From a virus, in the IMG/VR virus record IMGVR_UViG_3300047408_000041, positions 1-35,424 of that record: DNA of 35,424 bases; one strand, given 5' to 3'. Shown in pieces: positions 16,918-24,115 of the stretch (positions are counted from its first letter, which is position 1; every line of letters starts with the position of its first letter). Both the position numbers and the translations under genes were made by a program. The notes under the pieces are model-generated. The model ran no database searches and was not told where the DNA came from. It was given only the letters and a program-made list of their open reading frames with translations.

Positions 16918-17317
16918 CCGTTATGATTGCTCCTCCGTCTGGGCCTGTATGCTCTGTCCTCTGCACGTCCCTGTACACATCCGGTTTGTGGGCTTTGAGC
17001 CAGAACATGAGCAACAAATCTGATTTAGCTTTGCCTCTCCTCAGGGCCTCTGCCTCTGCCTCCTCAATAGCCTCAGTGAGGGCCTCCTGCCAGGCCTCAC
17101 CAAACAGGGCATCCGCATCCCTCCAGTCATAGGCTGTACGTCTGGATATTGAGGCAGCTCTGCAGGCACTGCCCACACTCTCTCCTGCCCTGAGCATATC
17201 CAGGAAAATGCCTTTTTTCTTTGCTGTGAGGGATGCGCGTAATTCCTCCCATTTGGCCCTGAGCTCAGGATCCTCTGGAGGTGGTGGCAAATCCTTTGGT
17301 GGCCTGCCTCTGAGCAT
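16850..17317 (-). CDS. terS: Terminase small subunit
   Basis: A 155-aa protein. A helix-turn-helix (VGSACRAASISRRTAYDWRD, about residues 48-67) is followed by a helical acidic segment (EAIEEAEAEALRRG) and the typical FWLKAHKPDVYRDV. It binds the packaging site and recruits the large subunit. It starts eight bases after AGGAGG within GGAGGTATAGACT. It overlaps the large subunit gene by 68 bases. Confidence 0.9.
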   Translation of the reverse strand: MLRGRPPKDLPPPPEDPELRAKWEELRASLTAKKKGIFLDMLRAGESVGSACRAASISRRTAYDWRDADALFGEAWQEALTEAIEEAEAEALRRGKAKSDLLLMFWLKAHKPDVYRDVQRTEHTGPDGGAIITDGTIRIIIESAPQTGPIHPEPE

Positions 17318-17320
17318 AGT

Positions 17321-17539
17321 CTATACCTCCTCACTCTCTCTCTGGATGGCCTCCATCCCTTTGCACAGCACAGCCTCATGCAGCTCCTCTGCCCTGGAGG
17401 CCAGCTCACCTATAATGGGCACCTCAGGGTGGCTATGTCTCATCCAGGTGTCGAATGGTGCATAGCCCACTCTGGTGCAGCTCTGGATCCACAGAGCTGC
17501 ATAATCTGGGTGATCCTCCCAGGTTTTCTGTATGGCCAT
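17321..17539 (-). CDS. Small unknown protein before terminase
   Basis: A 72-aa protein, first gene of the late block, with AGGAGG five bases upstream of ATG 17539. It is rich in Trp and Glu (TWEDHPDYAALWIQSC). It ends three bases before the small terminase start, so the two are probably co-translated. It might assist packaging. I recognise no family. Confidence 0.65.
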   Translation of the reverse strand: MAIQKTWEDHPDYAALWIQSCTRVGYAPFDTWMRHSHPEVPIIGELASRAEELHEAVLCKGMEAIQRESEEV

Positions 17540-17614
17540 GTGTGCCTCCTCACTCTCTCTCTGGTATTTATCTGCACTTTACTGCAATTCTGTGGCCTTT
17601 ACTACGGGATGCAC

Positions 17615-17649
17615 AGAGCCTGCAGGCAATCCAGGCAGCTGCAGGCTCT
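17615..17649 (-). terminator. Hairpin separating replication and late genes
   Basis: AGAGCCTGCAG (17615-17625) pairs perfectly with CTGCAGGCTCT (17639-17649) around a 13-base loop. It lies between the MazG-like gene stop and the first late gene. No clear T-run follows on the minus strand, so it may be an attenuator or processing site. Confidence 0.5.
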
Positions 17650-17656
17650 GAGATCT

Positions 17657-17672
17657 GGGCTAATGTTAGCCC
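17657..17672. promoter_or_regulatory. 16-bp palindrome GGGCTAATGTTAGCCC
   Basis: Seven-base arms surround TG, in the 153-bp gap ahead of the late genes. It could be a binding site or the first part of a compound terminator with the adjacent hairpin. I find no consensus promoter in this gap. Confidence 0.35.
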
Positions 17673-17692
17673 TCCAGTCGTGCTAGTGTCAA

Positions 17693-18130
17693 TTACACAG
17701 GATCCGGCTCACCCTCATGCTCTGCCACACCCTGGGCATCCGGCTCGCCCCATTTTCTCTGGATATTCCTGCTCATTTTAGCTGCCACATAATCCTCCAG
17801 CTGGAGGTGGATATAGCCAGCCATAGCCAGAGCCAGGATGGTGACATCAGCTGTCTCACCCATAATGCTGGCCAGTGTCCGGCTCACTGCTGGGTGTTTT
17901 TCCACTGAGAGCTTTACGCTCTCCTGAATGTGGCACTCCTCCAGGCCACAGGCCAGGGCCAGCTCTGTGGCCTCCCTCACCAGGTGGAGGGCAATGCCCT
18001 GGTGCGTATGCTCTGGGAATGTTTTTGAGGCCCACCTGTCCACAAAATCCTGCCACCAGGCCAGGAGCATCCTGGCATCAGCATCTGTGCCCACTGGCCT
18101 CTGGGCACTGTAATTTGTACGTATGCTCAC
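17693..18130 (-). CDS. MazG-like nucleotide pyrophosphohydrolase
   Basis: A 145-aa all-helical protein. The pattern LVREATELALACG followed by IMGETADVTILALAMAG and AAKMSRNIQRKWGEP is that of MazG/DUF550-type enzymes: a metal-binding ExxE-like helix, an E-x-x-D helix and a K-x-x-x-N-x-x-R-x-W end. Such phage enzymes hydrolyse dNTPs or NTPs, and some counter ppGpp-based host responses. The start is GTG 18130, with the ribosome-binding site GGAGGTACTAAG inside the end of the preceding gene and a GTGA overlap with its stop. Confidence 0.7.
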   Translation of the reverse strand: MSIRTNYSAQRPVGTDADARMLLAWWQDFVDRWASKTFPEHTHQGIALHLVREATELALACGLEECHIQESVKLSVEKHPAVSRTLASIMGETADVTILALAMAGYIHLQLEDYVAAKMSRNIQRKWGEPDAQGVAEHEGEPDPV

Positions 18131-18348
18131 CTTAGTACCTCCTGCTTTGTCTGTGTCTCTGCATTCTTTACGCTCTGGATCTCTGCCCAGAGCTCTGCCA
18201 TTAGTACAAACTTTGGCCTAGCACTCTGGAATAGCTCCCAGAGCACATCACCTGAGGCTTTACCGTGCAGCCTCCCATGCATCACTATGTACCTGGCCAG
18301 GCTCTGCACTGCCTCCTGCCTCATTTGCTCCAGCTCACCTGTTTTCAC
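18127..18348 (-). CDS. Small helical unknown protein
   Basis: A 73-aa protein starting at GTG 18348, eight bases after GGAGG in GGAGGTACTAGAG. It is predicted helical (MRQEAVQSLARYIVMHG). It overlaps the MazG-like gene by four bases. A 22-bp palindrome lies just upstream of its ribosome-binding site. Family unknown. Confidence 0.65.
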   Translation of the reverse strand: MKTGELEQMRQEAVQSLARYIVMHGRLHGKASGDVLWELFQSARPKFVLMAELWAEIQSVKNAETQTKQEVLR

Positions 18349-18383
18349 CTCTAGTACCTCCTATTTTGTGGCTATTTGCTCAT

Positions 18384-18405
18384 TAGTGATAGGATCCTAT
18401 CACTA
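18384..18405. promoter_or_regulatory. 22-bp perfect palindrome, second copy of the large box
   Basis: TAGTGATAGGA is followed directly by its reverse complement, centred on GGATCC. One flank extends to a full ATTAGTGAT box (18382-18390). It is the same core as 4904-4929 and again lies between a stop codon and the next ribosome-binding site. Confidence 0.65.
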
Positions 18406-18411
18406 TGTGGT

Positions 18412-18885
18412 TTATGTGCCTGTGGCAGTGGTGTCCACAGGCCTGGTGGGCAGGCCTCTCTGGGTGCCCTTTATCTCCTCAGGGCCTGGGCCTTTGGGTG
18501 TGACCTCAGGGCCTGGGCTCTTTTGTCCACTATCACCTCCTCTCCTGAGGGCATCCAGTCGTGCCTCTCTGATTTTCTGGGCCTCCACCTCTGTCTCTGC
18601 CAGCTGCTCTGGATCTGCCTCCTCCCAGGGAGCCTCCTGGGCCTGCATTCGCACTGCAGCTATCCTCCAGCCCAGATCTGCAAAGGCCTGCCTCAGGGTG
18701 TCACCCAGAGCCCTGGAGGCTATCCTGAGCTCATACAGCCTATAATCTGAGCAGGCCATCTCCAGCACTTTGAGGATGTCTCTGTTATCAATGTCTGCAG
18801 GCCAGTCTGCCACATAGCGTGCTGCCAGCTGCACCTGAGCCCACAGATCCAGCCTGCCCTCCTCAATCGGATCACTCTGCCTCAT
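18412..18885 (-). CDS. Unknown helical protein
   Basis: A 157-aa protein, helical to about residue 110 (LYELRIASRALGDTLRQAF) with a Pro/Gly/Thr-rich tail. It overlaps the DUF1064 nuclease gene by 14 bases, and GAGGAGGGAG lies upstream of ATG 18885 inside that gene. Its location among replication genes suggests a DNA-metabolism accessory. No family is recognised. Confidence 0.65.
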   Translation of the reverse strand: MRQSDPIEEGRLDLWAQVQLAARYVADWPADIDNRDILKVLEMACSDYRLYELRIASRALGDTLRQAFADLGWRIAAVRMQAQEAPWEEADPEQLAETEVEAQKIREARLDALRRGGDSGQKSPGPEVTPKGPGPEEIKGTQRGLPTRPVDTTATGT

Positions 18886-19438
18886 TTGATTTGCTCTCCC
18901 TCCTCACCTCTTTGATGATGATGCCGTACTCTAATCTGAGCCACTTCTTTTTGAGCCTGTACATAGGTGTGGCCACACCCTTTACATCCTCCACCACCAC
19001 CCTGGCAGGCATCCCAGTCCTCCTATCACTGGGCTTTATGTACCTAAAATCACAAAAGTAATGGCTCACCAGCTCTGCACTGGTGCCGTGCAGAATATCA
19101 GGGCAGTGGAGGGCATACCTCACCTGCAGCTCCAGGTTTGAGATCTCTCCAGCCTTTTGCATGAGGAGGAGCTCATCATACCTGTGGGCCTCTGCTTTGC
19201 TGTCAAACGTGATCCAGGCTTTACCTTTGCACACTGGGCACAGAGGGCATACAGGCTCTCCAGTGGAGGAGAGCTGGGCTCTGTGGCATACTCTCCTCTC
19301 TTTTTTGGCATAGTATTTGTGCTGTTTGTCCTCCTCTGGGCCTGCCTGGCCACCCTGGGCCAGCTGGGCCTCCAGCTCTCTGGCAATGGGTGTGCCCTGG
19401 TGCAGCTGTGCATACCTGGCCAGCTCCTCATTACTCAT
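18872..19438 (-). CDS. DUF1064 PD-(D/E)XK-like nuclease
   Basis: A 188-aa protein. It starts with the family pattern KYYAKKERRV at 41-50. Then come FDSKAEAHRYDEL (79-90) with Glu83, Asp130 in YFCDFRYIK, and the VVEDVKG motif with Asp151 and Lys153, a PD-(D/E)XK-type active site. A Cys-rich insert (CPLCPVCKG, about 64-72) may bind zinc. Phage DUF1064 proteins sit in recombination and replication modules and may cleave branched DNA. ATG 19438 overlaps the preceding stop by eight bases. A GTG at 19492 is less likely because it would overlap the upstream gene by 62 bases. Confidence 0.8.
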   Translation of the reverse strand: MSNEELARYAQLHQGTPIARELEAQLAQGGQAGPEEDKQHKYYAKKERRVCHRAQLSSTGEPVCPLCPVCKGKAWITFDSKAEAHRYDELLLMQKAGEISNLELQVRYALHCPDILHGTSAELVSHYFCDFRYIKPSDRRTGMPARVVVEDVKGVATPMYRLKKKWLRLEYGIIIKEVRRESKSNEAE

Positions 19439-19964
19439 CCTCACCACTCTGGGCCTCCTCTGCCTGTGTCTCTCCTGGGCTCTGGCTATCACTAATGGGC
19501 CTGGGCTCTGCCTCCAGCTCCAGCTCCTCTGCCCTCACTCTCTCTGCCTCTGCCTGGCTCCTCTCTTTGCCATACCAGCTGTCCAGCTTATCAATCACCA
19601 TATAATCTGGCAGGATGCGTGCAGCTGTGAATGCCTTTATGCCTGCCTTTTTGCCCAGCAGGCCCAGCACTATGGCAGGGCCTTTACCGTATGCCTGGCC
19701 CAGGGCACTGAGGAATATGTGCAGAGCTGCCAGCAGAGTGAGAGCCTCCTCACTATTGAGGAGGATGCCTCCAGGCTCCACCATACCCATTGCCTGCAGC
19801 TCCAGGTACTCCACCCTCTTTTTGAGGTGCTGCACACAGGTATCTTTGGCATAGTGCACCTGTGTCTCTGCAGCACCCTGCCTCATATCAAATACCAGCA
19901 GGTGCCCACCACAGATCCTGCAGTACTTGCCTCTGGGCTCTGTCCTATCAGTCGCGTTATCCAT
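19431..19964 (-). CDS. Zinc-binding unknown protein (CxxC-H-C module)
   Basis: A 177-aa protein from ATG 19964, 12 bases after GGAGG of GGAGGTACTGG. Upstream in-frame starts would put this ribosome-binding site inside the gene. Cys15, Cys18, His37 and Cys43 form CxxC-x18-H-x5-C (YCRICGG ... VHYAKDTCV). The same arrangement begins the 223-aa protein at 22987-23658. A hydrophobic helical segment (ALTLLAALHIFLSALGQAYG, about 85-105) and an acidic C-terminus follow. Function unknown; perhaps a nucleic-acid or protein adaptor. Confidence 0.65.
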   Translation of the reverse strand: MDNATDRTEPRGKYCRICGGHLLVFDMRQGAAETQVHYAKDTCVQHLKKRVEYLELQAMGMVEPGGILLNSEEALTLLAALHIFLSALGQAYGKGPAIVLGLLGKKAGIKAFTAARILPDYMVIDKLDSWYGKERSQAEAERVRAEELELEAEPRPISDSQSPGETQAEEAQSGEDE

Positions 19965-19990
19965 AGTTTTCCAGTACCTCCTCATGGTGT

Positions 19991-20899
19991 CTATAGGTGT
20001 CCGGTTTTCCTCAATCGTTTGGCCTGCTCTGGGCTCAGGTCTGCCCACCTGCTCTCATCCTCACTCACAGGCAGCATGAGCCTCAGTGGGAGCTCTTTGG
20101 GCCTCTCCAGAGGGTATGAGCCCTCCAGCTCCAGCTCCTGGGCACCAAAGGCCTGCAGAGCCTCCCTGTGCCTCACTGGATCCAGCTCTGCACCTATGTA
20201 GCTCCTGCCCATTGCCCTGCAGGCACGTGCCAGGGAGGCCCTGGATCCTGAGTACAAATCTATCACTAAATCTCCGTGTTTGCACGCCATGTCCACCAGT
20301 CTCCTGAGGGCCAGCTGTGGTTTTTCTGAGTGTCCACCTCTGGGTGCTGTCCAGGAATTGCTGGCCTCAGTGCGTGCCTCTGGGTGGCCCCTGGTATACA
20401 GGAGGAGGAGCTCTGCATTACCTCTAAAATGATAGCCCACACCTGAGCTCATCCCTGTCTTATGCCAGCTGCCTCCAGAGACATACCTCCAGCCTCTCTG
20501 CTCATTTGGATGGTTATTTGGCCAGCAATTGAGGAGCTGGGAGCTCCACTGCATCCACTCCTCCAGCTTTGGGAATGTGCACCACACCTGCAGATAGCTG
20601 TCCAGTGCAGCCACCTGGTGGGCCTGTTTGAGGTGGCCCCATATACTCTCCATACCCAGGCCATCGTATTGCCCAGAGGCCAGGCCTCTCTGCCTCCTCT
20701 TGCTCTGGCCTCTGGTGCCATCACTGTACACCCAGGGAGGATCTGCCATCACCAGGGTGGCCTTTGGCAGCTGCTGGGCCTCCTGCAGGGCCAGCACTCT
20801 CTCCAGCATTAGCTGGCAATCAGTCTGCCATATCACCTGCAGAGGCCAGGTGTCTGGCAGCTGCAGCTCCTCACCCTGCAGCACTTTAGCTTTGCTCAT
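19991..20899 (-). CDS. DNA methyltransferase, probable N6-adenine, beta class
   Basis: A 302-aa protein. Motif IV is DPPW (residues 53-56, MADPPWVYSDG) and motif I is C-terminal, LVIDLYSGSRASLARACR, so the order is that of beta-class enzymes. HSEKPQLALRRLVD near residue 194 is the usual linker before motif I. The aromatic DPPW favours adenine N6 over cytosine C5. It could protect phage DNA from restriction or modify host DNA. It is unlikely to cause the CpG depletion, since that would need a C5-cytosine enzyme. Target sequence unknown. Confidence 0.85.
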   Translation of the reverse strand: MSKAKVLQGEELQLPDTWPLQVIWQTDCQLMLERVLALQEAQQLPKATLVMADPPWVYSDGTRGQSKRRQRGLASGQYDGLGMESIWGHLKQAHQVAALDSYLQVWCTFPKLEEWMQWSSQLLNCWPNNHPNEQRGWRYVSGGSWHKTGMSSGVGYHFRGNAELLLLYTRGHPEARTEASNSWTAPRGGHSEKPQLALRRLVDMACKHGDLVIDLYSGSRASLARACRAMGRSYIGAELDPVRHREALQAFGAQELELEGSYPLERPKELPLRLMLPVSEDESRWADLSPEQAKRLRKTGHL

Positions 20900-21422
20900 T
20901 CTGTGTATCCTCCTGAGGCAGCATGAGCACTAGCCAAAAATGAGCAGGATCTGTGGCCAGTTTGTGAGCCTTTACCACTGCCCTCTGCCTCTCCTCTCCC
21001 TCCAGCACCTGGCTCTGGTGGATGGCCTGCAGCATATCCAGTGAGAGGCTAATACCAAAGGGTGCTGCTGGGCTCTGGGCCTCCTGGGTGGCCTGCACGT
21101 CCACCTGCCCTCTGGCCACCTGCACCACATTAGTGGGCTCTGTGGGAGCTGGAGCTGGCACTGCCCTCAGTGGTGCAGGCTCCACATCCATCTGCAGCCT
21201 CACTCCCAGCTCCAGCTGCACCACCCTGGCCACCCTCTGAGCCCATACCAGGGCCTCTCCTCCCAGCTCACCCTCTGCACCTATCAGCACCTCATCTATC
21301 CACCACCACAGGCTCCACAGAGCCTCTGAGGCCATAGCTGCCAGATCCTCCTCTAAATGCTCAAGCTGGCCCATGCATTCCTCTGCCAGGGCCTTTGTAT
21401 CATTGTGCGATATTCCACTCAC
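20886..21422 (-). CDS. Unknown replication-region protein
   Basis: A 178-aa protein from GTG 21422, eight bases after GGAGG of GGAGGTACTAAAG. The N-terminal half is helical and acidic (ECMGQLEHLEEDLAAMASEA), the middle is Pro/Ala-rich, and the C-terminal part is helical (ISLSLDMLQAIHQSQ). It overlaps the methyltransferase gene by 14 bases. Family unknown. Confidence 0.65.
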   Translation of the reverse strand: MSGISHNDTKALAEECMGQLEHLEEDLAAMASEALWSLWWWIDEVLIGAEGELGGEALVWAQRVARVVQLELGVRLQMDVEPAPLRAVPAPAPTEPTNVVQVARGQVDVQATQEAQSPAAPFGISLSLDMLQAIHQSQVLEGEERQRAVVKAHKLATDPAHFWLVLMLPQEDTQNEQS

Positions 21423-21466
21423 CTTTAGTACCTCCTAATCTAATCACTAATCAGTTTGTCGGATTG

Positions 21467-21598
21467 CTAGTAATTGCCTCCTGCACTGAGGGCCTGGAGA
21501 GCCACTGCCATCAGCAGGAGGCCCAGGCCAAAGGCCAGCAGCACCAGGCCCAGTGCCAGCAGAGCCCTGGCCCAGTGCCAGCTATAACGGGATGTCAT
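21467..21598 (-). CDS. 43-aa single-pass membrane peptide
   Basis: Its ATG at 21598 overlaps the end of the upstream gene by 17 bases, with GGTGAG before it; the stop is at 21467. After a basic, aromatic N-terminus (MTSRYSWHWAR) come about 24 hydrophobic residues (ALLALGLVLLAFGLGLLLM) and a short tail. It lies among replication genes, not lysis genes. It could help anchor replication at the membrane or alter the host membrane. Function is not known. Confidence 0.5.
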   Translation of the reverse strand: MTSRYSWHWARALLALGLVLLAFGLGLLLMAVALQALSAGGNY

Positions 21599-22103
21599 TC
21601 TCACCACCTATCACCTCCTCTCTCTGTCTCTTTGATCTCCTGTCGTGCACTGGGAGCTGGGTGTGGCCTGGCACAGGCCATTTGCCCACCTTTGAGAGGC
21701 CTGGTGGCCTCCAGTCTGGTGGCAGGCCTCTCCTCTGCTTAAATGCTGCGAATGAGGTATAGTCCTCCCTGCTCTCTGGAGGAGGTGGCAGCTGGAGCTG
21801 GCCTCTGTATGAGGCCTGGTATCCACTCTGGGCCTCCTCCTCAATCTCTCTCCACTTTGCCACCACCTCACCAGCTGCCAGGGCATAGGTGCCCTCATGG
21901 CTCTGGATTGCCCTCCTGAATGCCTCCCTGAGCAGGTGGGTGGGCACCAGCTCCAGGGCATATAGCCAGCTCTCTCCCTCTGCACTAAATCTCTCCACAT
22001 CCACTGTCACCCTCTGGGAGCTGTGAGCCATACTCACTTGATCCAGTACAATAGCGTATCTCTCCTCCAGCTCCCTCTGCTCATATTTGCTCTCCCACCT
22101 CAT
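21582..22103 (-). CDS. Unknown protein coupled to the replication initiator
   Basis: A 173-aa protein whose ATG overlaps the initiator stop (ATGA) with GGAGG inside the initiator gene. The segment LREAFRRAIQSHEGTYALAAGEVVAKWREI recalls the pattern of phage helicase-loader or loader-associated proteins (helix, then an aromatic-Pro/Ala-rich entry to a W-containing helix). The rest is Pro- and Arg-rich. A helicase-loading role is possible from position but not shown. Confidence 0.65.
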   Translation of the reverse strand: MRWESKYEQRELEERYAIVLDQVSMAHSSQRVTVDVERFSAEGESWLYALELVPTHLLREAFRRAIQSHEGTYALAAGEVVAKWREIEEEAQSGYQASYRGQLQLPPPPESREDYTSFAAFKQRRGLPPDWRPPGLSKVGKWPVPGHTQLPVHDRRSKRQREEVIGGENDIPL

Positions 22104-22987
22104 ATCCTCTTGCCTCCTCCCTCTCTTTGTCGTTTGAGCTCCTCTGCTCTCTGTGCTGCCTCCCTGCCCAAACGCATTACATCAATAGCTGCCTGATTTG
22201 CTGCTGTATGCCCTCCTGAGCCATTCACAGGGTGCCCAGCACCATTTGAGCTGCCAGAGAGCCCTGGTGAGGCTGTGGTGAGCTCCTGTGGCCCTCTGGC
22301 CTGGCCACCAGACTGGGATCTCTCCTGGTGTCTCTTTTGGGCCTGCCTCATGCCAGTCCTCCACTCTGCACTCCAGTCTGCCCTCTCATAGCCTTTGGCC
22401 CTCATAGCATCCAGCCACTGCTCTGTGTCGGGCTCCACCTCCACCAGTGGGCAATGCTTTGTGCACCACTCCACCATCTGTGGTGTGACCTCCAGAGCCT
22501 CTGGTGGAGGTGTCAATTTGGCACCATTCCTCCTCTCTCTCTCTCTTAACTCATCCTCTCTATTAGTGGATGTATTAAGTATAGAGAGAGAGAGAGGCTC
22601 CAGAGGTGTCAAAATGGCACCTTTTTGTGCCTGGGAATGGTGCCATTTTGGCACCTCTGCACCACCCTGAGGCTCCAGAGGTGCCATTTTGACACCTTTA
22701 GCTGTGGCCAAATGGTGCCATTTTGACACTATTAGCAGCTGGTACTGGCTCACCTGGTGAGCTCCTGAGTGTCGTGCCACCTGGAGCTCACCAAAGGCCT
22801 CCAGGCCCTGCAGGTGCCTCACTGTGGCACGCTCTGAGTATCCACAGAGCCTGCACAGCTGGGCAATGGATGCTGTGCATACAGAGGAGCCTGGTGGGCA
22901 GAGCATGGCCAGCTCCAGGAGGAGGAGCCTCTCACCAGCTGTGGCTCTCGAATGCTCAAATACGATGCCAGCCTCCTCCAGGGCCAT
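22100..22987 (-). CDS. Replication initiator (lambda O-like arrangement)
   Basis: A 295-aa protein. The N-terminal winged-helix part (about residues 1-88) contains ASIAQLCRLCGYSERATVRH as the helix-turn-helix, the HTH_36 type found in phage initiators. The middle, about 89-160, is encoded by the iterons at 22509-22730 and reads as repeated short motifs (SKWHHLA, VKMAPLEP, PKWHHSQ, AILTPLEP, AKLTPPP). The C-terminal part is low-complexity with basic residues. By analogy with lambda O, the N-terminal domain would bind the iterons inside its own gene and recruit a helicase loader. The ribosome-binding site is AGAGGAGAGGATACTA before ATG 22987. Confidence 0.75.
   Translation of the reverse strand: MALEEAGIVFEHSRATAGERLLLLELAMLCPPGSSVCTASIAQLCRLCGYSERATVRHLQGLEAFGELQVARHSGAHQVSQYQLLIVSKWHHLATAKGVKMAPLEPQGGAEVPKWHHSQAQKGAILTPLEPLSLSILNTSTNREDELRERERRNGAKLTPPPEALEVTPQMVEWCTKHCPLVEVEPDTEQWLDAMRAKGYERADWSAEWRTGMRQAQKRHQERSQSGGQARGPQELTTASPGLSGSSNGAGHPVNGSGGHTAANQAAIDVMRLGREAAQRAEELKRQREGGGKRI
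22509..22730. other. Putative replication origin with five iterons
   Basis: Five 17-bp near-palindromic repeats lie at 22509-22525, 22605-22621, 22639-22655, 22680-22696 and 22714-22730. On the plus strand they read GGTGTCAATTTGGCACC, GGTGTCAAAATGGCACC, GGTGCCATTTTGGCACC, GGTGCCATTTTGACACC and GGTGCCATTTTGACACT. Start spacings are 96, 34, 41 and 34. Between the first and second lies an AT-richer stretch framed by a 15-bp inverted repeat (22532-22546 and 22583-22597). This matches the lambda-type ori layout inside an initiator gene. Confidence 0.75.
22532..22597. repeat. CT/GA 15-bp inverted repeat flanking an AT-richer core in the origin
   Basis: CCTCTCTCTCTCTCT (22532-22546) and its exact complement AGAGAGAGAGAGAGG (22583-22597) surround 36 bases including TGTATTAAGTAT. 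This is a candidate DNA-unwinding element beside the iterons. Confidence 0.6.
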
Positions 22988-23658
22988 TAGTATCCTCTCC
23001 TCTCTGTGTCCTCAATTCCTGAGGTGTCTGTGGTGGAGGGCTCATCCGTATCACCCTCACCCTCAAACAGCTCTGGATCTGGATCTGGTGGCAGTGTCTC
23101 TGCAGGGTGTGCTGCCACCATTGCCTCATAGCTGCCTGGGCCTCTCTCCTGGTGCACATTCTCCCAGCCTCTGGGCACTGGTGGCAGCACACCCTGAGCC
23201 TGGGCCACTATGGCATCCATATTTGCCACCACAGCCTGCTTTGCTGGGCTCATGCCCACCCTTGCCAGAAAACGCTCTGCCTCCCTGTCCACCTCTGCCT
23301 CTGTCTCCTGATAGGCATACTGCTCAGTGAATACCAGGCCTCTCTGCACGTTCAGAATAATGCCATCGATGGCCCTCATCTGGATGTTCACCATCATCAG
23401 GGAGGCATTCAGCTCCTGCAGCTGCTGGCCCAGCTCCTGGATCCTGGGTATGAGCTGGGCTCTGGCCTGGTGGAGCTCTTTGTACCAGCTCTGCACCCAT
23501 CCGGCTGTGATTTGCTCCTGAGGCACACCCTGGCCACCCTGTGCTGCCTCCAGCTGTCTCCTGAGAGCTGCCACACATTTATCCAGGCCTATGTGCCTGG
23601 GCATTCCCTGCATTACTATGACAGAGGCATCGCTCTGCCCACATATCACGCATTCCAT
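22987..23658 (-). CDS. Zinc-module coiled-coil protein
   Basis: A 223-aa protein. The N-terminus has Cys3, Cys6, His22 and Cys28 (MECVICGQ, then RHIGLDKCVAAL), the same CxxC-H-x5-C module as the 177-aa protein at 19431-19964. Residues about 30-150 are a long coiled-coil (ELGQQLQELNASLMMVNIQM), and the acidic C-terminus is disordered. Its stop and start overlap neighbouring genes (TAATG), so it is made together with the initiator. Function unknown. Confidence 0.7.
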   Translation of the reverse strand: MECVICGQSDASVIVMQGMPRHIGLDKCVAALRRQLEAAQGGQGVPQEQITAGWVQSWYKELHQARAQLIPRIQELGQQLQELNASLMMVNIQMRAIDGIILNVQRGLVFTEQYAYQETEAEVDREAERFLARVGMSPAKQAVVANMDAIVAQAQGVLPPVPRGWENVHQERGPGSYEAMVAAHPAETLPPDPDPELFEGEGDTDEPSTTDTSGIEDTERRGY

Positions 23659-24011
23659 TAGTTTATTGCTCCTCCCTGGATCTCTCCTCTGGCCACCCTG
23701 TGGTTTGTCTCGAATTGCTCAATCATGCTGGCAGGGAATGGGCACCCCATCTCCTCTGCAGCATCAAATACTGCCCTGATTGCTGTCTCATAATCCACCC
23801 TGCCAAAGGCTATACGCCTGCACACTATCTGGTGACCTATGGCAGCATCATGGGCCTGCACTATCACTTTATCTGGCAGGCCTTCCCTCCAGGCTATGAG
23901 GGCTGCCTCCAGCAGAGCCCTCACCTCCTCACAGATATAATTGCTCCTCTCATAGGCCACTCCTGCCTGCTCTGCCTTTGTCTGTGGTTTTCTCCGTCGT
24001 GATCTGTCCAC
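23658..24011 (-). CDS. Unknown protein upstream of the replication cluster
   Basis: A 117-aa protein from GTG 24011, eight bases after GGAGG of GGAGGTACTAGAG. A basic N-terminus (VDRSRRRKPQTK) is followed by helices (EEVRALLEAALIAWREG, AIRAVFDAAEEMG). An ATTAGTGAT box lies just before the ribosome-binding site. No family is recognised. Confidence 0.65.
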   Translation of the reverse strand: MDRSRRRKPQTKAEQAGVAYERSNYICEEVRALLEAALIAWREGLPDKVIVQAHDAAIGHQIVCRRIAFGRVDYETAIRAVFDAAEEMGCPFPASMIEQFETNHRVARGEIQGGAIN

Positions 24012-24063
24012 CTCTAGTACCTCCACAAATTGATTAGTGATTGCAGCTCCTGAGTGAGTGAGG

Positions 24064-24097
24064 CCCAGAGGTGTGGGAGCTGCACCACACCTCTGGG
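24064..24097 (-). terminator. 13-bp perfect hairpin after the RecT-like gene
   Basis: CCCAGAGGTGTGG (24064-24076) pairs with CCACACCTCTGGG (24085-24097) around an 8-base loop, 19 bases beyond the RecT-like stop. No T-run follows on the minus strand. It may be an intrinsic terminator of unusual type, an attenuator, or an RNA-stabilising element. Confidence 0.55.
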
Positions 24098-24115
24098 CTC
24101 TGGGCACGAATGATA

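Noticed and set aside
19317-20201. A 294-aa open frame on the plus strand
   Set aside because: It lies opposite the clear DUF1064, zinc-module and methyltransferase genes and reads as Leu/Ser/Cys-rich low-complexity protein with no ribosome-binding site. The codon bias of the real genes produces long antisense frames throughout.
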